DNA of 64,000 bases, taken from contig NZ_MECK01000024.1 of the NCBI RefSeq assembly GCF_014596465.1, positions 18,012 through 82,011 on the forward strand, read 5' to 3'. Under the pieces are notes generated by a model. That model saw only the letters and a program-made list of their open reading frames with translations. It did not search any database and was not told the DNA's origin. This document shows, in pieces, positions 17,179-26,283 of the stretch. The stretch is from Streptomyces sp. CBMA123 (GTDB lineage Bacteria > Actinomycetota > Actinomycetes > Streptomycetales > Streptomycetaceae). How positions within the stretch are numbered: position 1 is the first letter of the stretch; every line of letters begins with the position of its first letter. Made by a program: the position numbers and the translations under genes.

Positions 17179-17442
17179 ATGCACAACCAGTGGGACGTGG
17201 AGCTCAGCTTCGACGAAGACGGCGTGCACACGGTGTGCGACGCCAGGTTGACGGGCGCGAGGGCGCCGGGCCTGAGCGCGCACGGCGAGGCCGAGAAGAG
17301 CGCGGAGGACCGCCCGCTCGCCAGGATCGGCGAGGAGGTCGCCGCCTCCCGGGCCCTGGAGGAACTGTCCCGCAAGCTGCGGGCCCAGGCCACCGGCGAG
17401 ATCGAGGACGAGGGGCACCGCCCGGGCTACCTGATCTACTGA
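17179..17442 (+). CDS. DUF1876 domain protein
   Basis: An 87-residue soluble protein with the DUF1876 pattern: WDVELSFDEDGVHTVCDARL at the N-terminus and IGEEVAASRALEELSRKL near the C-terminus. These small alpha/beta proteins are abundant in actinomycetes and have no established function. AGGAGG lies 10 nt before the ATG at 17179; the frame continues upstream to 17107 without support. Confidence 0.85.
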   Translation: MHNQWDVELSFDEDGVHTVCDARLTGARAPGLSAHGEAEKSAEDRPLARIGEEVAASRALEELSRKLRAQATGEIEDEGHRPGYLIY

Positions 17443-17447
17443 CGGCG

Positions 17448-17962
17448 TCAGCGCGTCTGGTCATCCGGCCGTCCGGCCAGTCCGGCCAGTCCGGCCGTCC
17501 GGGACGTCCGGGGGCCTGGGGACGGCGGTGTGGGCGCGACCGTCCCGGCGCGGGTGCGGCCGGTCGGCTCCAGGGGTTGGCCGGCTGGTCGTCGATGGCT
17601 GTCCAGCAACCGGGTGCCCTGCCGGAGGCTGCCGGTGGCCCAGAGCGACCAACCCGCACCGTCGTGGAACTCGGCCATCGGCCATCCGCCGGTCGCCGCC
17701 GCAGCTGTCCGCGCACAGCCCGTCGCCGTGGTCGCGGCTGGTCGCGCCGGAGGAGCCCGCCGTCGGGCCGGGCCGCGCCGAGTTCCTCCAGCGCCTCGCG
17801 GAAGACCTGGTCGGTCCGGTCCCTCCGGGCCCGCCCGGCCAGGTCGCGCAGCGCGGGGGAATCCAGGCCGGTGACGAGCAGGTCGTCGGCAAACGTCGGC
17901 AGGTCCGCGGGCTGGACCGGTCCCGCGACGTACTGCCGACTCAAGGTGCGCAGCTGGTCCAT
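17448..17962 (-). pseudogene. Frameshifted hypothetical gene
   Basis: The N-terminal 70 codons from 17962 (TLSRQYVAGPVQPADLPTFA..GLDSPALRDLAGRARRDRTDQVFREALEELGA) read as a normal protein. The sense then moves to a second frame (TSRDHGDGLCADSCGGDRRMA, near 17700) and to a third (EFHDGAGWSLWATGS..LLDSHRRPA) that ends at 17448. At least two frameshifts are needed. The original function is unknown; the pieces resemble a conserved streptomycete hypothetical protein. Confidence 0.6.
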
Positions 17963-17984
17963 CCCGGCATTCCGCCGAAGGTCC

Positions 17985-18755
17985 TCAGCTGCGCCACCAG
18001 GGGGCCCGGATCACGTCGTCCGGGTCGGTGGCGCAGTTGGTGCCGCTGACCACCTCACGGGCCGGGACGTCCCAGCCGACCACCCCCGGCGCCTGCCGGT
18101 CCAGCTCGACCAGCCGGGCCCGCTCGGGCCCCGAGCCGGTGTTCACGTCGCACCGCAGCACGCTCGTCCAGGCCCGGCCGTCCAGCGCGGCGGTGACGGA
18201 GAGGAGCGGCAGCACGACCAGGGCGAGCAGCAGCGAGGCGATCCGCACCGCCTCCGCGGCCCTGGTCCCGAAGGTCACGGCGGGCCGGCCGGTCCGGTGT
18301 CCGGTGTCGGCGGACCGCCCGCCCGTACGGTACTCGGCCACCACCCCGAGCCGCAGCACATAGCCCAGCACCCCGGCCACCGCCCCCCACCACACCCCGT
18401 TGAACGCCCCCACGACGACCCCCAGCGCTCCCGGCAGGATCGCCGCCCGTGCCGCCGTCTCGGCCAGCGCCCGCCCCCGGTGCCGCGCCGCTCCGCCCCG
18501 GGCGGCCGAAATCGCGTACGTGACCTGCGCGGTGACCGCCGCCAGCACGGTCGCCAGCACCGGCTCGGCCAGGAACATCCCGATGACGACATCGACCCAG
18601 TTGGTCGGCCCCATCGCCGACAACGCATCCCGCGCGGCGTCCCCGCCACCCAGCGTCCACGCCAACTTCAGCACCGGAATCGCGAACACCACCGCCGGCG
18701 CCATCACATGAGCCGCACTCACCTGCGATGCGCTCGTCGACGCCGTCTCAGCCAC
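17985..18755 (-). CDS. Hypothetical membrane protein
   Basis: A 256-residue protein with about five predicted helices (APAVVFAIPVLKLAW, VVIGMFLAEPVLATVLAAV, AILPGALGVVVGAFNGVWWGAVAGVLGYVLRLGV, IASLLLALVVLPLLSV) and a C-terminal domain of about 50 residues with two cysteines (LRCDVN, GTNCATD) that may form a disulfide outside the membrane. I recognise no family. The GTG start lies six nt after TAGCGT (18762-18767), so it is probably leaderless. Confidence 0.7.
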   Translation of the reverse strand: MAETASTSASQVSAAHVMAPAVVFAIPVLKLAWTLGGGDAARDALSAMGPTNWVDVVIGMFLAEPVLATVLAAVTAQVTYAISAARGGAARHRGRALAETAARAAILPGALGVVVGAFNGVWWGAVAGVLGYVLRLGVVAEYRTGGRSADTGHRTGRPAVTFGTRAAEAVRIASLLLALVVLPLLSVTAALDGRAWTSVLRCDVNTGSGPERARLVELDRQAPGVVGWDVPAREVVSGTNCATDPDDVIRAPWWRS

Positions 18756-19186
18756 CCGCCAACGCTACGGTCGCCCCGCGCACACCCACCCCGCGACACC
18801 CCGACGCCTGCCGACGCCGCCACCGCGCGCAGGGCCGTCGATCCCGCCCCACCCGTCGGCGCCGGCGCCCACTGCGGCTCGGCTCGGCAGGCAGGCAGGT
18901 AAGCAGGCAGGCAGCACTGCACTGGACTCCTTCCGCGATCCGTCCGCCGGTCTGTCCGCGCCGGGTCATGGCTCGCTCTCGGAGCGCCCCGGGCAACACG
19001 GTCGCTGTTCGTACGATCGGCTCGGCTGGACCTGCCGGCCGCGCGACAGGCCAACTCCCGGCGAGACCGTTCGCGTCCGCCTGATTTCCGCAATCCGGCC
19101 CCGGACCGCCGATCGCTCTGGCATGCTCGCCCGAATGGCAGCAGGCATCGGGTAACCGAGGCCTCACTCAGCGTCAAGGGTGGGCA
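18756..19186. other. Intergenic stretch without a gene
   Basis: About 430 bp. The only structure seen is a GGCA/GGCAAGCA microsatellite-like run at 18888-18916 (GGCAGGCAGGTAAGCAGGCA). Minus-strand frames across it have poor codon use. Confidence 0.5.
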
Positions 19187-19387
19187 GTGCAGTACACGAT
19201 CAGCGCGACCGCGTTCCTCGCCATCTTCATCGTCATCCGTCTCCGCCGCCGTACCGAGGCCCGCAGTCGGAGCGACGAGACGTTCACCGTCTTCACTGCG
19301 GTCGTGTTCGGTGTCCTGATCGCCGCCACGTCCTGGGGACATGCCATCCTCCAACTCGTCGGGATCGCCGTCGAGGCCACCCACTGA
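19187..19387 (+). CDS. Small membrane protein
   Basis: A 66-residue protein with two hydrophobic segments (ISATAFLAIFIVI and FTVFTAVVFGVLIAATSW) joined by a basic loop RLRRRTEARSRSDE. GTG start. Codon use is convincing but the function is unknown; similar two-helix proteins occur on actinomycete mobile elements. No neighbour suggests a role. Confidence 0.5.
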   Translation: MQYTISATAFLAIFIVIRLRRRTEARSRSDETFTVFTAVVFGVLIAATSWGHAILQLVGIAVEATH

Positions 19388-19654
19388 CGCCACTCGGGCG
19401 GTCGGCGGATGGAGCGCGTATCGGAGGGCGGCCCCTCGCGATCCGTGACCTCGAATCCTCCATCGTCTCGAAGATCCGGGCCCGCCAGGTGAGTTCCGGG
19501 GGAGGTCGCACGCAATGGCGTCGATGGGCCATCCTGGTGTTCCCGGCCGGCCCTGGCCGGTTACGGCTGTCCTCCTACGTGGCGAGGTGTCCCCATCGGT
19601 AAGAAGAGCGGATCGGCACTGGCCACATGGCTGCGCGGCCTCGACGCACCCGAG

Positions 19655-22087
19655 TTGGAGCGGGTCCTGGCGGCGCGCCCGGATGTCGCGTCGGTTCCGG
19701 AGCCGCGTTCGGTCGGTGAACTGGCGGACCGTCTCCAGCGCCCGGCGTCGGTGGCGCTGGTCCTGCCCCGGCTCACGCTGCCGTGCCTTCAAGCGGCGGA
19801 GGCCCTCGCCGCGTTGACGGCCGCGTCGCCGGACGAGCTGGCAGGCCTCCTGGACGCGGCGCACGGGGAACGTGCCCACGGACTGGCCGCCGTTCTGGAG
19901 ACGTTGGCCGATCGCGCGCTGGTGTGGCCGGACGGCAACGGCCTGCTGCGCATGGCGGCGCCGCTGCGGAGCGCGTGGGGCGCGCCGCTGGGGCTCGACG
20001 CACCGCTCGTGCAACTGCTCGCGGGCTCCAACTCCGACGAGCTGGCCCGGATGCTGGCGAAACTCGACGTCAAACCCGCCGCCCACCGGAAGGAGCAGCG
20101 GCTGGCGGCGCTGGTCGACCATCACAGCGACCCCGCCCGGGTCGGCGCGCTGGTGTCCAAGGCACCCGCGGCCACCCGGGAACTCCTCGAGCGGCGGGCC
20201 CGGGAGGCCTCGGATCAACCGGGCCTCATCATGTTCGGGAGTCCGAAGGTCGACTCCACGCCCGCCGAACGGTGGGCGGTGGAACGGGGACTGCTGATTC
20301 GGGACCGGTACCGGCACGGGCCGGCCCGGATGCCCGCCGAGGTGGCCCTCGCACTGCGCGGCGCCGACTGGCACGCCCCGTTCACACCCGTCCCGCCCGG
20401 CGTGCGGTCGGTGCCCGTCACCGCGTCGGAGGTCGAACGGGAGGCCGCGGCCGCCTCGATGGCGTTCGCCGCCCACGCCGCCTCCGTCCTCGGCGTGTGC
20501 GCCGCCGCCCCACCGGCCCGGCTCAAGGCCGGCGGTGTCGGCGCCCGCGAGCTGTCCCGGATCGGCAAAGCCGCGCAGTGCGACGAGCTCGTGGTCCGCC
20601 TCGTACTGGAGACGGCGAACGCGGCCGGGCTGCTGGCCCGGGACGGCGACCGGGTCGCGGCGACCGCCGCCTACGACACCTGGGCCGAGCGGGAACCGGC
20701 CGACCGGCTCACCGCGCTGCTCCGGGCCTGGTGGGCGCTCCCGCTGACCCCCGGCGGAAGCCGCGACGAGGACGGAAAGGCCCTGCCGGCACTCGCCGGG
20801 GCGGCGCCGTGCGGAGGCTGCGTCCAGGCCCAGCACGGGCTGCTCACCGCCGCGGCGCAGCTCCCGGCCGGCGAAGGCGCGGCGAATCCTGCGGACTTGG
20901 GGGAACTGGTCGGGTGGCTCCGTCCGCTCGCCGACGAACTCCACCAGGACGCCACGCCGTTCGCCACCCTGATCCGGGAGGCGGAACTGCTCGGCGCACT
21001 CGCGCTCGGGGCCGTGTCCCCGATCGGGGCTGCCCTGCTCACCGACGGCGTCGCCGGCAACGCCGACAGCGGCAACGACGCCGACAACGCCGACAACGCT
21101 GACGACGCCGAAGCACTGGGCGACGCCTGCCGACGGCTGCTGCCCGCCGCGAGCGGGACCGCCCGCTTCGGTAGCGACCTCACGGCGGTGGTCGCCGGCA
21201 CACCGTCGGCGCACCTCCACGCACTGCTGGACTCCGCCGCCGACCGGGAGAGCGCCGGCGCGGCGTCCGTCTGGCGGTTCAGCCCGGGCAGCGTGCGCCG
21301 CGCCCTCGACGCGGGCCTCGGCCCCGACGCCCTCACGGCTGACCTGGCCGCCGTCGCCGTCGAGCCGCTGCCTCAACCGCTCTCCTACCTGATCCACGAC
21401 ACCGCGCGCAGCCACGGCCGGGTGCGCGTCGTCTCCGCGGCCTGTGTGATCCACGGCCAGGAGCCCGCCCTCCTGGCCGAACTCGCCGCCCACCGCAAGC
21501 TCGCCCCACTCGGCCTGCGGCAACTGGCACCGACGGTGCTGATCAGCCGGACCCCACCGGGCGAGACACTCGCGGCACTGCGGGCCGCGGGCTACGCCCC
21601 CGTCGCCGAGGAGACCGACGGGACCGTACGCATCGAACGGGCCCAGCACCACCGCGCGGCGAGCCCGTCATGGGTCCCGTCCCCGCGCCCGCCCGGCGGC
21701 AGGCCCCGCACACGGCGGACGGACACCCGCACCACGAAGCCGGGAACGCCCGTCGACCTGCGAGCCCTCGCCGCCCGGCTCCGCGACGCCCCGCAGGAGG
21801 TCCCGGAGCCCGACCCGTACGACGGCCGTCCCTATGCCAGCGACACGGAGGAGATCATCGCCGGGCACGCGCGCAACCTCTCCTTCACGGACGTCCGCCA
21901 ACTGGCCCACGCCGTCGACGAGAAGCAGGCCATCACGATCGAGTACGTCGCCACCTCCGGCAACACCACCGTCCGCACCCTCAGCCGGCTGGGCCTGGAC
22001 GCTCCCTACCTCCACGCCTGGTGCCACCTGCGCGACGACGAGCGGGTGTTCACCCTCTCCCGCATCCACGGGGTGATGCCCACCTAG
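19655..22087 (+). CDS. Helicase-associated and WYL-like domain protein
   Basis: An 810-residue or longer protein of the streptomycete helicase-associated family (XPB/Ssl2-like helicase C-terminal domain). No Walker ATP-binding motif is present, so it is not a helicase itself. The C-terminus (about 740-800) has a WYL-like effector segment: VDEKQAITIEYVATSGNTTVRTLSRL, then CHLRDDERVFTLSRIHGV. A GNADSGNDADNADNADD low-complexity loop lies near residue 470. TTG 19655 is only the first canonical start: the same frame upstream encodes GKKSGSALATWLRGLDAPEL, which looks like the true N-terminus, and the only start candidate with a ribosome site there is ATC at 19595 (GAGG seven nt before). Confidence 0.8.
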   Translation: MERVLAARPDVASVPEPRSVGELADRLQRPASVALVLPRLTLPCLQAAEALAALTAASPDELAGLLDAAHGERAHGLAAVLETLADRALVWPDGNGLLRMAAPLRSAWGAPLGLDAPLVQLLAGSNSDELARMLAKLDVKPAAHRKEQRLAALVDHHSDPARVGALVSKAPAATRELLERRAREASDQPGLIMFGSPKVDSTPAERWAVERGLLIRDRYRHGPARMPAEVALALRGADWHAPFTPVPPGVRSVPVTASEVEREAAAASMAFAAHAASVLGVCAAAPPARLKAGGVGARELSRIGKAAQCDELVVRLVLETANAAGLLARDGDRVAATAAYDTWAEREPADRLTALLRAWWALPLTPGGSRDEDGKALPALAGAAPCGGCVQAQHGLLTAAAQLPAGEGAANPADLGELVGWLRPLADELHQDATPFATLIREAELLGALALGAVSPIGAALLTDGVAGNADSGNDADNADNADDAEALGDACRRLLPAASGTARFGSDLTAVVAGTPSAHLHALLDSAADRESAGAASVWRFSPGSVRRALDAGLGPDALTADLAAVAVEPLPQPLSYLIHDTARSHGRVRVVSAACVIHGQEPALLAELAAHRKLAPLGLRQLAPTVLISRTPPGETLAALRAAGYAPVAEETDGTVRIERAQHHRAASPSWVPSPRPPGGRPRTRRTDTRTTKPGTPVDLRALAARLRDAPQEVPEPDPYDGRPYASDTEEIIAGHARNLSFTDVRQLAHAVDEKQAITIEYVATSGNTTVRTLSRLGLDAPYLHAWCHLRDDERVFTLSRIHGVMPT

Positions 22088-22351
22088 CCCGGACGCGGCC
22101 AGCCCATCCGAGGAGCATGCGATGGAGGCACGCACGTCCCCGAGGTTCCGCATGACGCCGAGTCGGAGGGGCGGTCCTCGGCCTGACGGCACACGGCCCG
22201 GCCGGGGAAGGCGTGGGCGGTGTAGGGCATGGTGTCGGTCGGCAGTCGGTCGGCAGTCGGTCGAGCGGCCATCGGCGCAGTTCCTCGCATTGGTGCGGCA
22301 CGGCGTTGCGTGCCTCCTCGTGGGGCGGGCCGCGCGGCGCAGCGAGGCCGG

Positions 22352-24280
22352 TCACCGGCTGGTCTGCTGGTCGTCGGGGGCGGGCAGGGTCCGTTGGGAG
22401 GGGAGGCCGGTGCGCTCGTTCTGGAGGTCCCACAGTTCCTTGAACCGTCCGCCCTGGTCGGCGACCAGTTCGGCGAAGGTGCCCTCCTGGAGGACTTTTC
22501 CGTTTTCGAGGACGAGGATCCGGTCGGCGACCGCGACGTTGGTGAGGCGGTGGGTGACCAGGACGACCGCCCGCTCCTGCGCGACCGCCCGCAGGTTCTG
22601 GAAGATCCGGTGTTCGGCGCGTGGGTCGAGGGCGGCGGTGGGCTCGTCCAGGACGAGGAGGCCGGCTTCGCGGTGGAACGCGCGGGCGATGGCGAGGCGT
22701 TGCCACTGGCCGCCGGAGAGTTCCTCGCCGCCCATCCACTCCACGGCCAGGAGGGTGGACAGGCCGCGGCGGAGCTTGGCGACGACGTCGGCGGCCCCGG
22801 AGGCGTCCGCGGCGCGCAGTACCGCGGTGTCGCCGTCGGCGGTGGGCTGGCCGAGGGTGATGTTCTCGCGGCAGGTGAGCGGCCAGCGCGCGTAGTCCTG
22901 GGGGACGACGGCGACTTGGCGCCACAGGGCGTGGGGGTCGAGGTCGCGGGTGTCGCGTCCGTCCCAGCGCACCGATCCGGTGTCGGGCAGGTAGAGCCCT
23001 GCGAGGAGTTTGGAGAGGGTGGTCTTGCCGGAGCCGTTCTCCCCGACGAGGGCGAGGATCTCGCCGCGTTCGACGTGCAGGCTCACCCCGTCCAGGGCCT
23101 TGCGGTCGGAGGCGGGGTAGGCGTAGCCGAGGTTCTCCACCGTGATCCGGCGCGGTGCTCCGGGGACTTCGGTGCCGCGCTCGGGACGGTGGCCGCCGGC
23201 GGTGTCGAGGAAGTGGGACCAGTCGTCCAGGTACATGCCGGTGCGGAAGAGGTCGGCGCCGTAGCCGACGATGCCGCGCAGGCCGGTGCTGACCGCGGTG
23301 AGGGCGAACACGGCCGCGCCGCCGCGCGGCAGGCTCATCCGGCCGGTGCTGACCAGCCACAGCATCGCCGCCCACACCACCGCGGTGCCCAGGCCGGACG
23401 CGGCTGCCCCGATCACCGACACCCGGGCGCTCCGCTGCGCCGCCTGCCGGGAAGTGGCGTCCAGGCGCCGGCCGACCTGGTCGTACTTGGTGAGCAGGAA
23501 CTCGCCCATGGTGTCGGAGCGGACCTGGTCGGCGTTGCGCTTGAGGTGGATGTACCAGCGCAGGTTCGCCATGATCCGCCGGTCGCCGACCGCCGCGCGG
23601 TTCGCCAGGAACTGCACCCGGGCGGCGTGCACCGACGCGACTCCCTGGGGCAGTGCCGCCAGCACCAGCAACGGCAGGAGCGCGGGGTGGAGCACGGTCA
23701 GCACGCCGGCCGCGCCGAGGAGCGAGGCGAGGGAGGCGAGCAGGTTCTGCGCCTCCCCGACGATGTCCACACAGACCTCGGCGCCGCGGTCGGCGGCTTC
23801 CAGTTCGTCGTTGTAGCCGGCGTGGTCGTAGGCGGTCAGTTCGGCGGCCACGGTCGCGCGCAACACCGCGGCCTCCGCTGCCCGGGAGATGCGCGGCGAC
23901 AGGTGGATGGTGATGGTGCGGATGGTGATGCCCAGGAGGGAGCGGGCGCCGGCCGCCGCCGCGATCACGAGGATCGACGGCGCCGCGTGGGTGAGTTTGT
24001 CGCCGACCCGGCCCGGGCCGAACAGCGCCGAGATCGTGCCGGTGGTCGCGAGCAGGCCCGCCGCGCCGAGCACCGCGGACACGGCCTGGCAGGTCAGCAG
24101 CAGCGCGACGGAGGCGCGGTCGATGCGCCAGCCGAGGCGGAACGCGCGGACGACGAGCGCGGGCAGGCGCCGGGCCATCGCGCTGACGCTGATCGCCTCG
24201 ATGGCCTCGATGCGGCGTCCGTCGGCGAGCCACTGAAGTTCCTCGTCGGCGGCCCCGGTCGGGGAGGTAGCGGTGCTCAC
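22352..24280 (-). CDS. ABC exporter, fused permease and ATPase
   Basis: A 642-residue half-transporter. Six transmembrane helices occupy about residues 55-345; the ATPase domain has Walker A GENGSGKTTL (about 412), signature ELSGGQWQ and Walker B LLVLDEPTAALD (about 540), followed by the H-loop THRL. The membrane domain resembles exporters found in ribosomal-peptide and lipid export clusters. It must homodimerise because no partner gene exists. The flanks on both sides are poor in genes and hold broken reading frames, so a larger cluster may have decayed here. Confidence 0.88.
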   Translation of the reverse strand: MSTATSPTGAADEELQWLADGRRIEAIEAISVSAMARRLPALVVRAFRLGWRIDRASVALLLTCQAVSAVLGAAGLLATTGTISALFGPGRVGDKLTHAAPSILVIAAAAGARSLLGITIRTITIHLSPRISRAAEAAVLRATVAAELTAYDHAGYNDELEAADRGAEVCVDIVGEAQNLLASLASLLGAAGVLTVLHPALLPLLVLAALPQGVASVHAARVQFLANRAAVGDRRIMANLRWYIHLKRNADQVRSDTMGEFLLTKYDQVGRRLDATSRQAAQRSARVSVIGAAASGLGTAVVWAAMLWLVSTGRMSLPRGGAAVFALTAVSTGLRGIVGYGADLFRTGMYLDDWSHFLDTAGGHRPERGTEVPGAPRRITVENLGYAYPASDRKALDGVSLHVERGEILALVGENGSGKTTLSKLLAGLYLPDTGSVRWDGRDTRDLDPHALWRQVAVVPQDYARWPLTCRENITLGQPTADGDTAVLRAADASGAADVVAKLRRGLSTLLAVEWMGGEELSGGQWQRLAIARAFHREAGLLVLDEPTAALDPRAEHRIFQNLRAVAQERAVVLVTHRLTNVAVADRILVLENGKVLQEGTFAELVADQGGRFKELWDLQNERTGLPSQRTLPAPDDQQTSR

Positions 24281-24973
24281 GCGTTCGCCTCCTTGCGTGA
24301 CGTACGGGCCGCGGGGGCTCCCGGGGCGGGTGGGACGTGGATCTCCGGGGCGGGGGGACGGGCCACAGATCCTCCAGGGGCGGAGAGGGTTCGCGGACGT
24401 GGGGAAGTACCGCCCGGGGTCTGGCGAGATGGCTCAAGTGGCCTTTTCTCAGGCCGAGTTGACGGATCCGTTGCGGGCGGATGGCGTCCGATGATGGTGC
24501 TGTTCGAGTTCGGCGTTCAAGTGGATTGCCTCCGGGCGAGCCCGGGTCGAACGGGGACTTTTCGAGCACCATCGGGTCGCGGTCCAGGACGTCCTCCAAC
24601 CGGTCGCGCACAGGCTCGGGAGGGTGGCGGAGCCCAGTGCGCAGGCGGCGAGAGCCTGTTCGAACGCGGCCGTCCGGCCGGGGCTGAGGTGGTCGTGGAC
24701 ACTCCTGTGCGCGAGGAGGTCACGTTGGGCGTGGCCGTCGCCCATTTCACCCGTTCGGCTGGACAGCCGCATGATCAGGTTTCGGGGTGCCCGAGGCCGG
24801 GGCGCACGCCCTTGGCGCCGATCCGATGGTCGTGGCCCCGCTCAGTTCGGCGGTCGGGATGTCGGTGACGATCAGCGGGGAGCCGGCGACCCAGGATGTC
24901 GGTCGCGCTGCCCACCGAGGGCGCGGTCCGATCCGCCGGGGGTCAGGGAACAGGGCTCCGCTACGCTGACGCG
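24281..24973. other. Degraded stretch upstream of the ABC exporter
   Basis: About 690 bp with lower GC than the neighbours and no intact gene. On the minus strand, 24772 down to about 24620 reads RDLLAHRSVHDHLSPGRTAAFEQALAACALGSATLP, and a one-frame shift continues as PEPVRDRLEDVLDRDPMVLEKSPFDPG, giving an apparently broken helical protein of unknown family. A further minus-strand open stretch (SPLIVTDIPTAELSGATTI) lies at about 24790-24890. These look like remnants. The region ends with the TACGCT promoter of the next gene (24962-24967). Confidence 0.35.
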
Positions 24974-25678
24974 GTGCTGCTCCCCGCCGTCCCCCGTACC
25001 CGCCTGCGTCCCGCCGAACGGCCTGCCATCGAGACGCCGTTCGGCCCGCTGGTCTTCACCACGGTCGTGGAGAACACGGCTCTTCCGCCCGTGCCCGATG
25101 GACGGTTCGAGCTGCCGGGCGGCCGTACGGTGGCCCGCTGGGTCCGGCCCGAAGCCCGCGTCGAGCTGTTGCTGACCCCGTACGATCCCGGGCTGGACCC
25201 CGAGACCTGGGGGCCGCTGACCGGCTGCCGGGCGGCGGTCTGGCGGATCGACGCCCGCGCGCCGCTCGGGCGGGTGCGGTTCTCGGCGAGCCTGCCGGAA
25301 CGGTTGGCGGACAATGCCGACGCCGGGTGGGACAGTGGGCAGTCGCTGGCCGCGATCACGGTCGACGACGACAGCACCAAGCTCACCGTCGGCGGCATGG
25401 ACGAGGAGGCGATCTGCGGGGCGGCCGGCGCGGAGGTCCCCGCTCGGTGGGCCGAGCTGATCGACGAGGTCTACGACCGCTCGCACAGCACATGGGGTGT
25501 GGACTCCGGCCACCGGCACGGCATGACCTGGACGCTGCCCCCGATGGAGGCCGGCGAGCACTGCGAACTCCCGGTGGTGGCCGCCTGGGCTCCGGTCGCG
25601 GACGAGACCGCGAATACCTGGTTCGCCGTCCTGGCCTCGCCGACGGATCTGCTGCGGCAGGCTGCCGAGCGCAGCTGA
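24974..25678 (+). CDS. Hypothetical protein
   Basis: A 234-residue soluble protein with good codon use and no recognised domain. Visible features are an Arg/Pro-rich start (LLPAVPRTRLRPAERP), a central TVDDDSTKLTVGG strand pair, and a C-terminal half with TWTLPPMEAGEHCELPVVAAWAP. The GTG at 24974 is six nt after TACGCT, so a leaderless start is favoured over the longer frame from 24896. It stands alone, convergent with the SMI1 gene. Confidence 0.6.
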   Translation: MLLPAVPRTRLRPAERPAIETPFGPLVFTTVVENTALPPVPDGRFELPGGRTVARWVRPEARVELLLTPYDPGLDPETWGPLTGCRAAVWRIDARAPLGRVRFSASLPERLADNADAGWDSGQSLAAITVDDDSTKLTVGGMDEEAICGAAGAEVPARWAELIDEVYDRSHSTWGVDSGHRHGMTWTLPPMEAGEHCELPVVAAWAPVADETANTWFAVLASPTDLLRQAAERS

Positions 25679-25707
25679 GGCGGGGTGGCCGGTCCGGCCC
25701 CCTCGGG

Positions 25708-26142
25708 CTACCGGTACCAGTCGTCTCCGCCCGCGGCGAGCGAGCGCCCCAGGTAGTCCCGCAGATCGCGGGCGACCCAGCTGCGGCTGTCACTCTCGTG
25801 GTCCCAGGCGAAGATGTCCGGCCTGCGCGGCGTCCGTACGAAGGCGAACTGGTCACCTCCGCCGTTGTCCCCGAAGAACAGCAGGGCATCGAACGGCATG
25901 TACAGCTGGGCGATGGAAGCGTCCGCCCGGAGATGGAGGTTCCGCTCGACGATCCGCTCGACCGTCCAGACCGTGTCCACGCCGGTCCGGCCCACGATCC
26001 CGTTGCTCTCCAGCAGCAGTTCCGTGAGCTCGGCAGGCAGCTCGTCCCCGAGCCTGCTCTCCGCCTCGGCCAGGACCGACTCCCGGGCGGGATCCCTGAA
26101 CCCGCTGCCCGGGAACGAATCGGCGGCCACCTGTGTCCACAT
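25708..26142 (-). CDS. SMI1/KNR4-family protein
   Basis: A 144-residue protein of the SMI1/KNR4 (SUKH) superfamily: LGDELPAELTELLLESNGIVG near the N-terminus and FGDNGGGDQFAF with IFAWDHESDSRSWVA later are the family signatures. Members are often immunity proteins for polymorphic toxins, but no toxin gene is adjacent and a housekeeping role is possible. TAGGCT lies eight nt before the ATG at 26142; the longer frame to 26232 is rejected. Confidence 0.85.
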   Translation of the reverse strand: MWTQVAADSFPGSGFRDPARESVLAEAESRLGDELPAELTELLLESNGIVGRTGVDTVWTVERIVERNLHLRADASIAQLYMPFDALLFFGDNGGGDQFAFVRTPRRPDIFAWDHESDSRSWVARDLRDYLGRSLAAGGDDWYR

Positions 26143-26196
26143 GATCCGCAAGCCTAGGCGGTCTCCGATCCGCGGACCCAGGCGGGCGGGTGACCG

Positions 26197-26238
26197 CCCC
26201 GGGTGTGCCGGACCAGGCCGTCCGGCACGCACCCGGGG
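26197..26238. terminator. Terminator hairpin
   Basis: CCCCGGGTG-TGCCGGAC pairs with GTCCGGCA-CG-CACCCGGGG around a 6-nt loop, with a two-nt bulge. It lies just 3' of the minus-strand alpha/beta hydrolase gene. Confidence 0.7.
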
Positions 26239-26283
26239 ACGCCGCCGAGGCTTCGTCCGGCGGTGGCCGGTGGGGCGGGGAGG

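Noticed and set aside
21034..21110. Repeat-rich stretch in the helicase-associated gene as a separate repeat element
   Set aside because: It is an in-frame Asn/Asp/Ala low-complexity loop of the protein, not an independent element.
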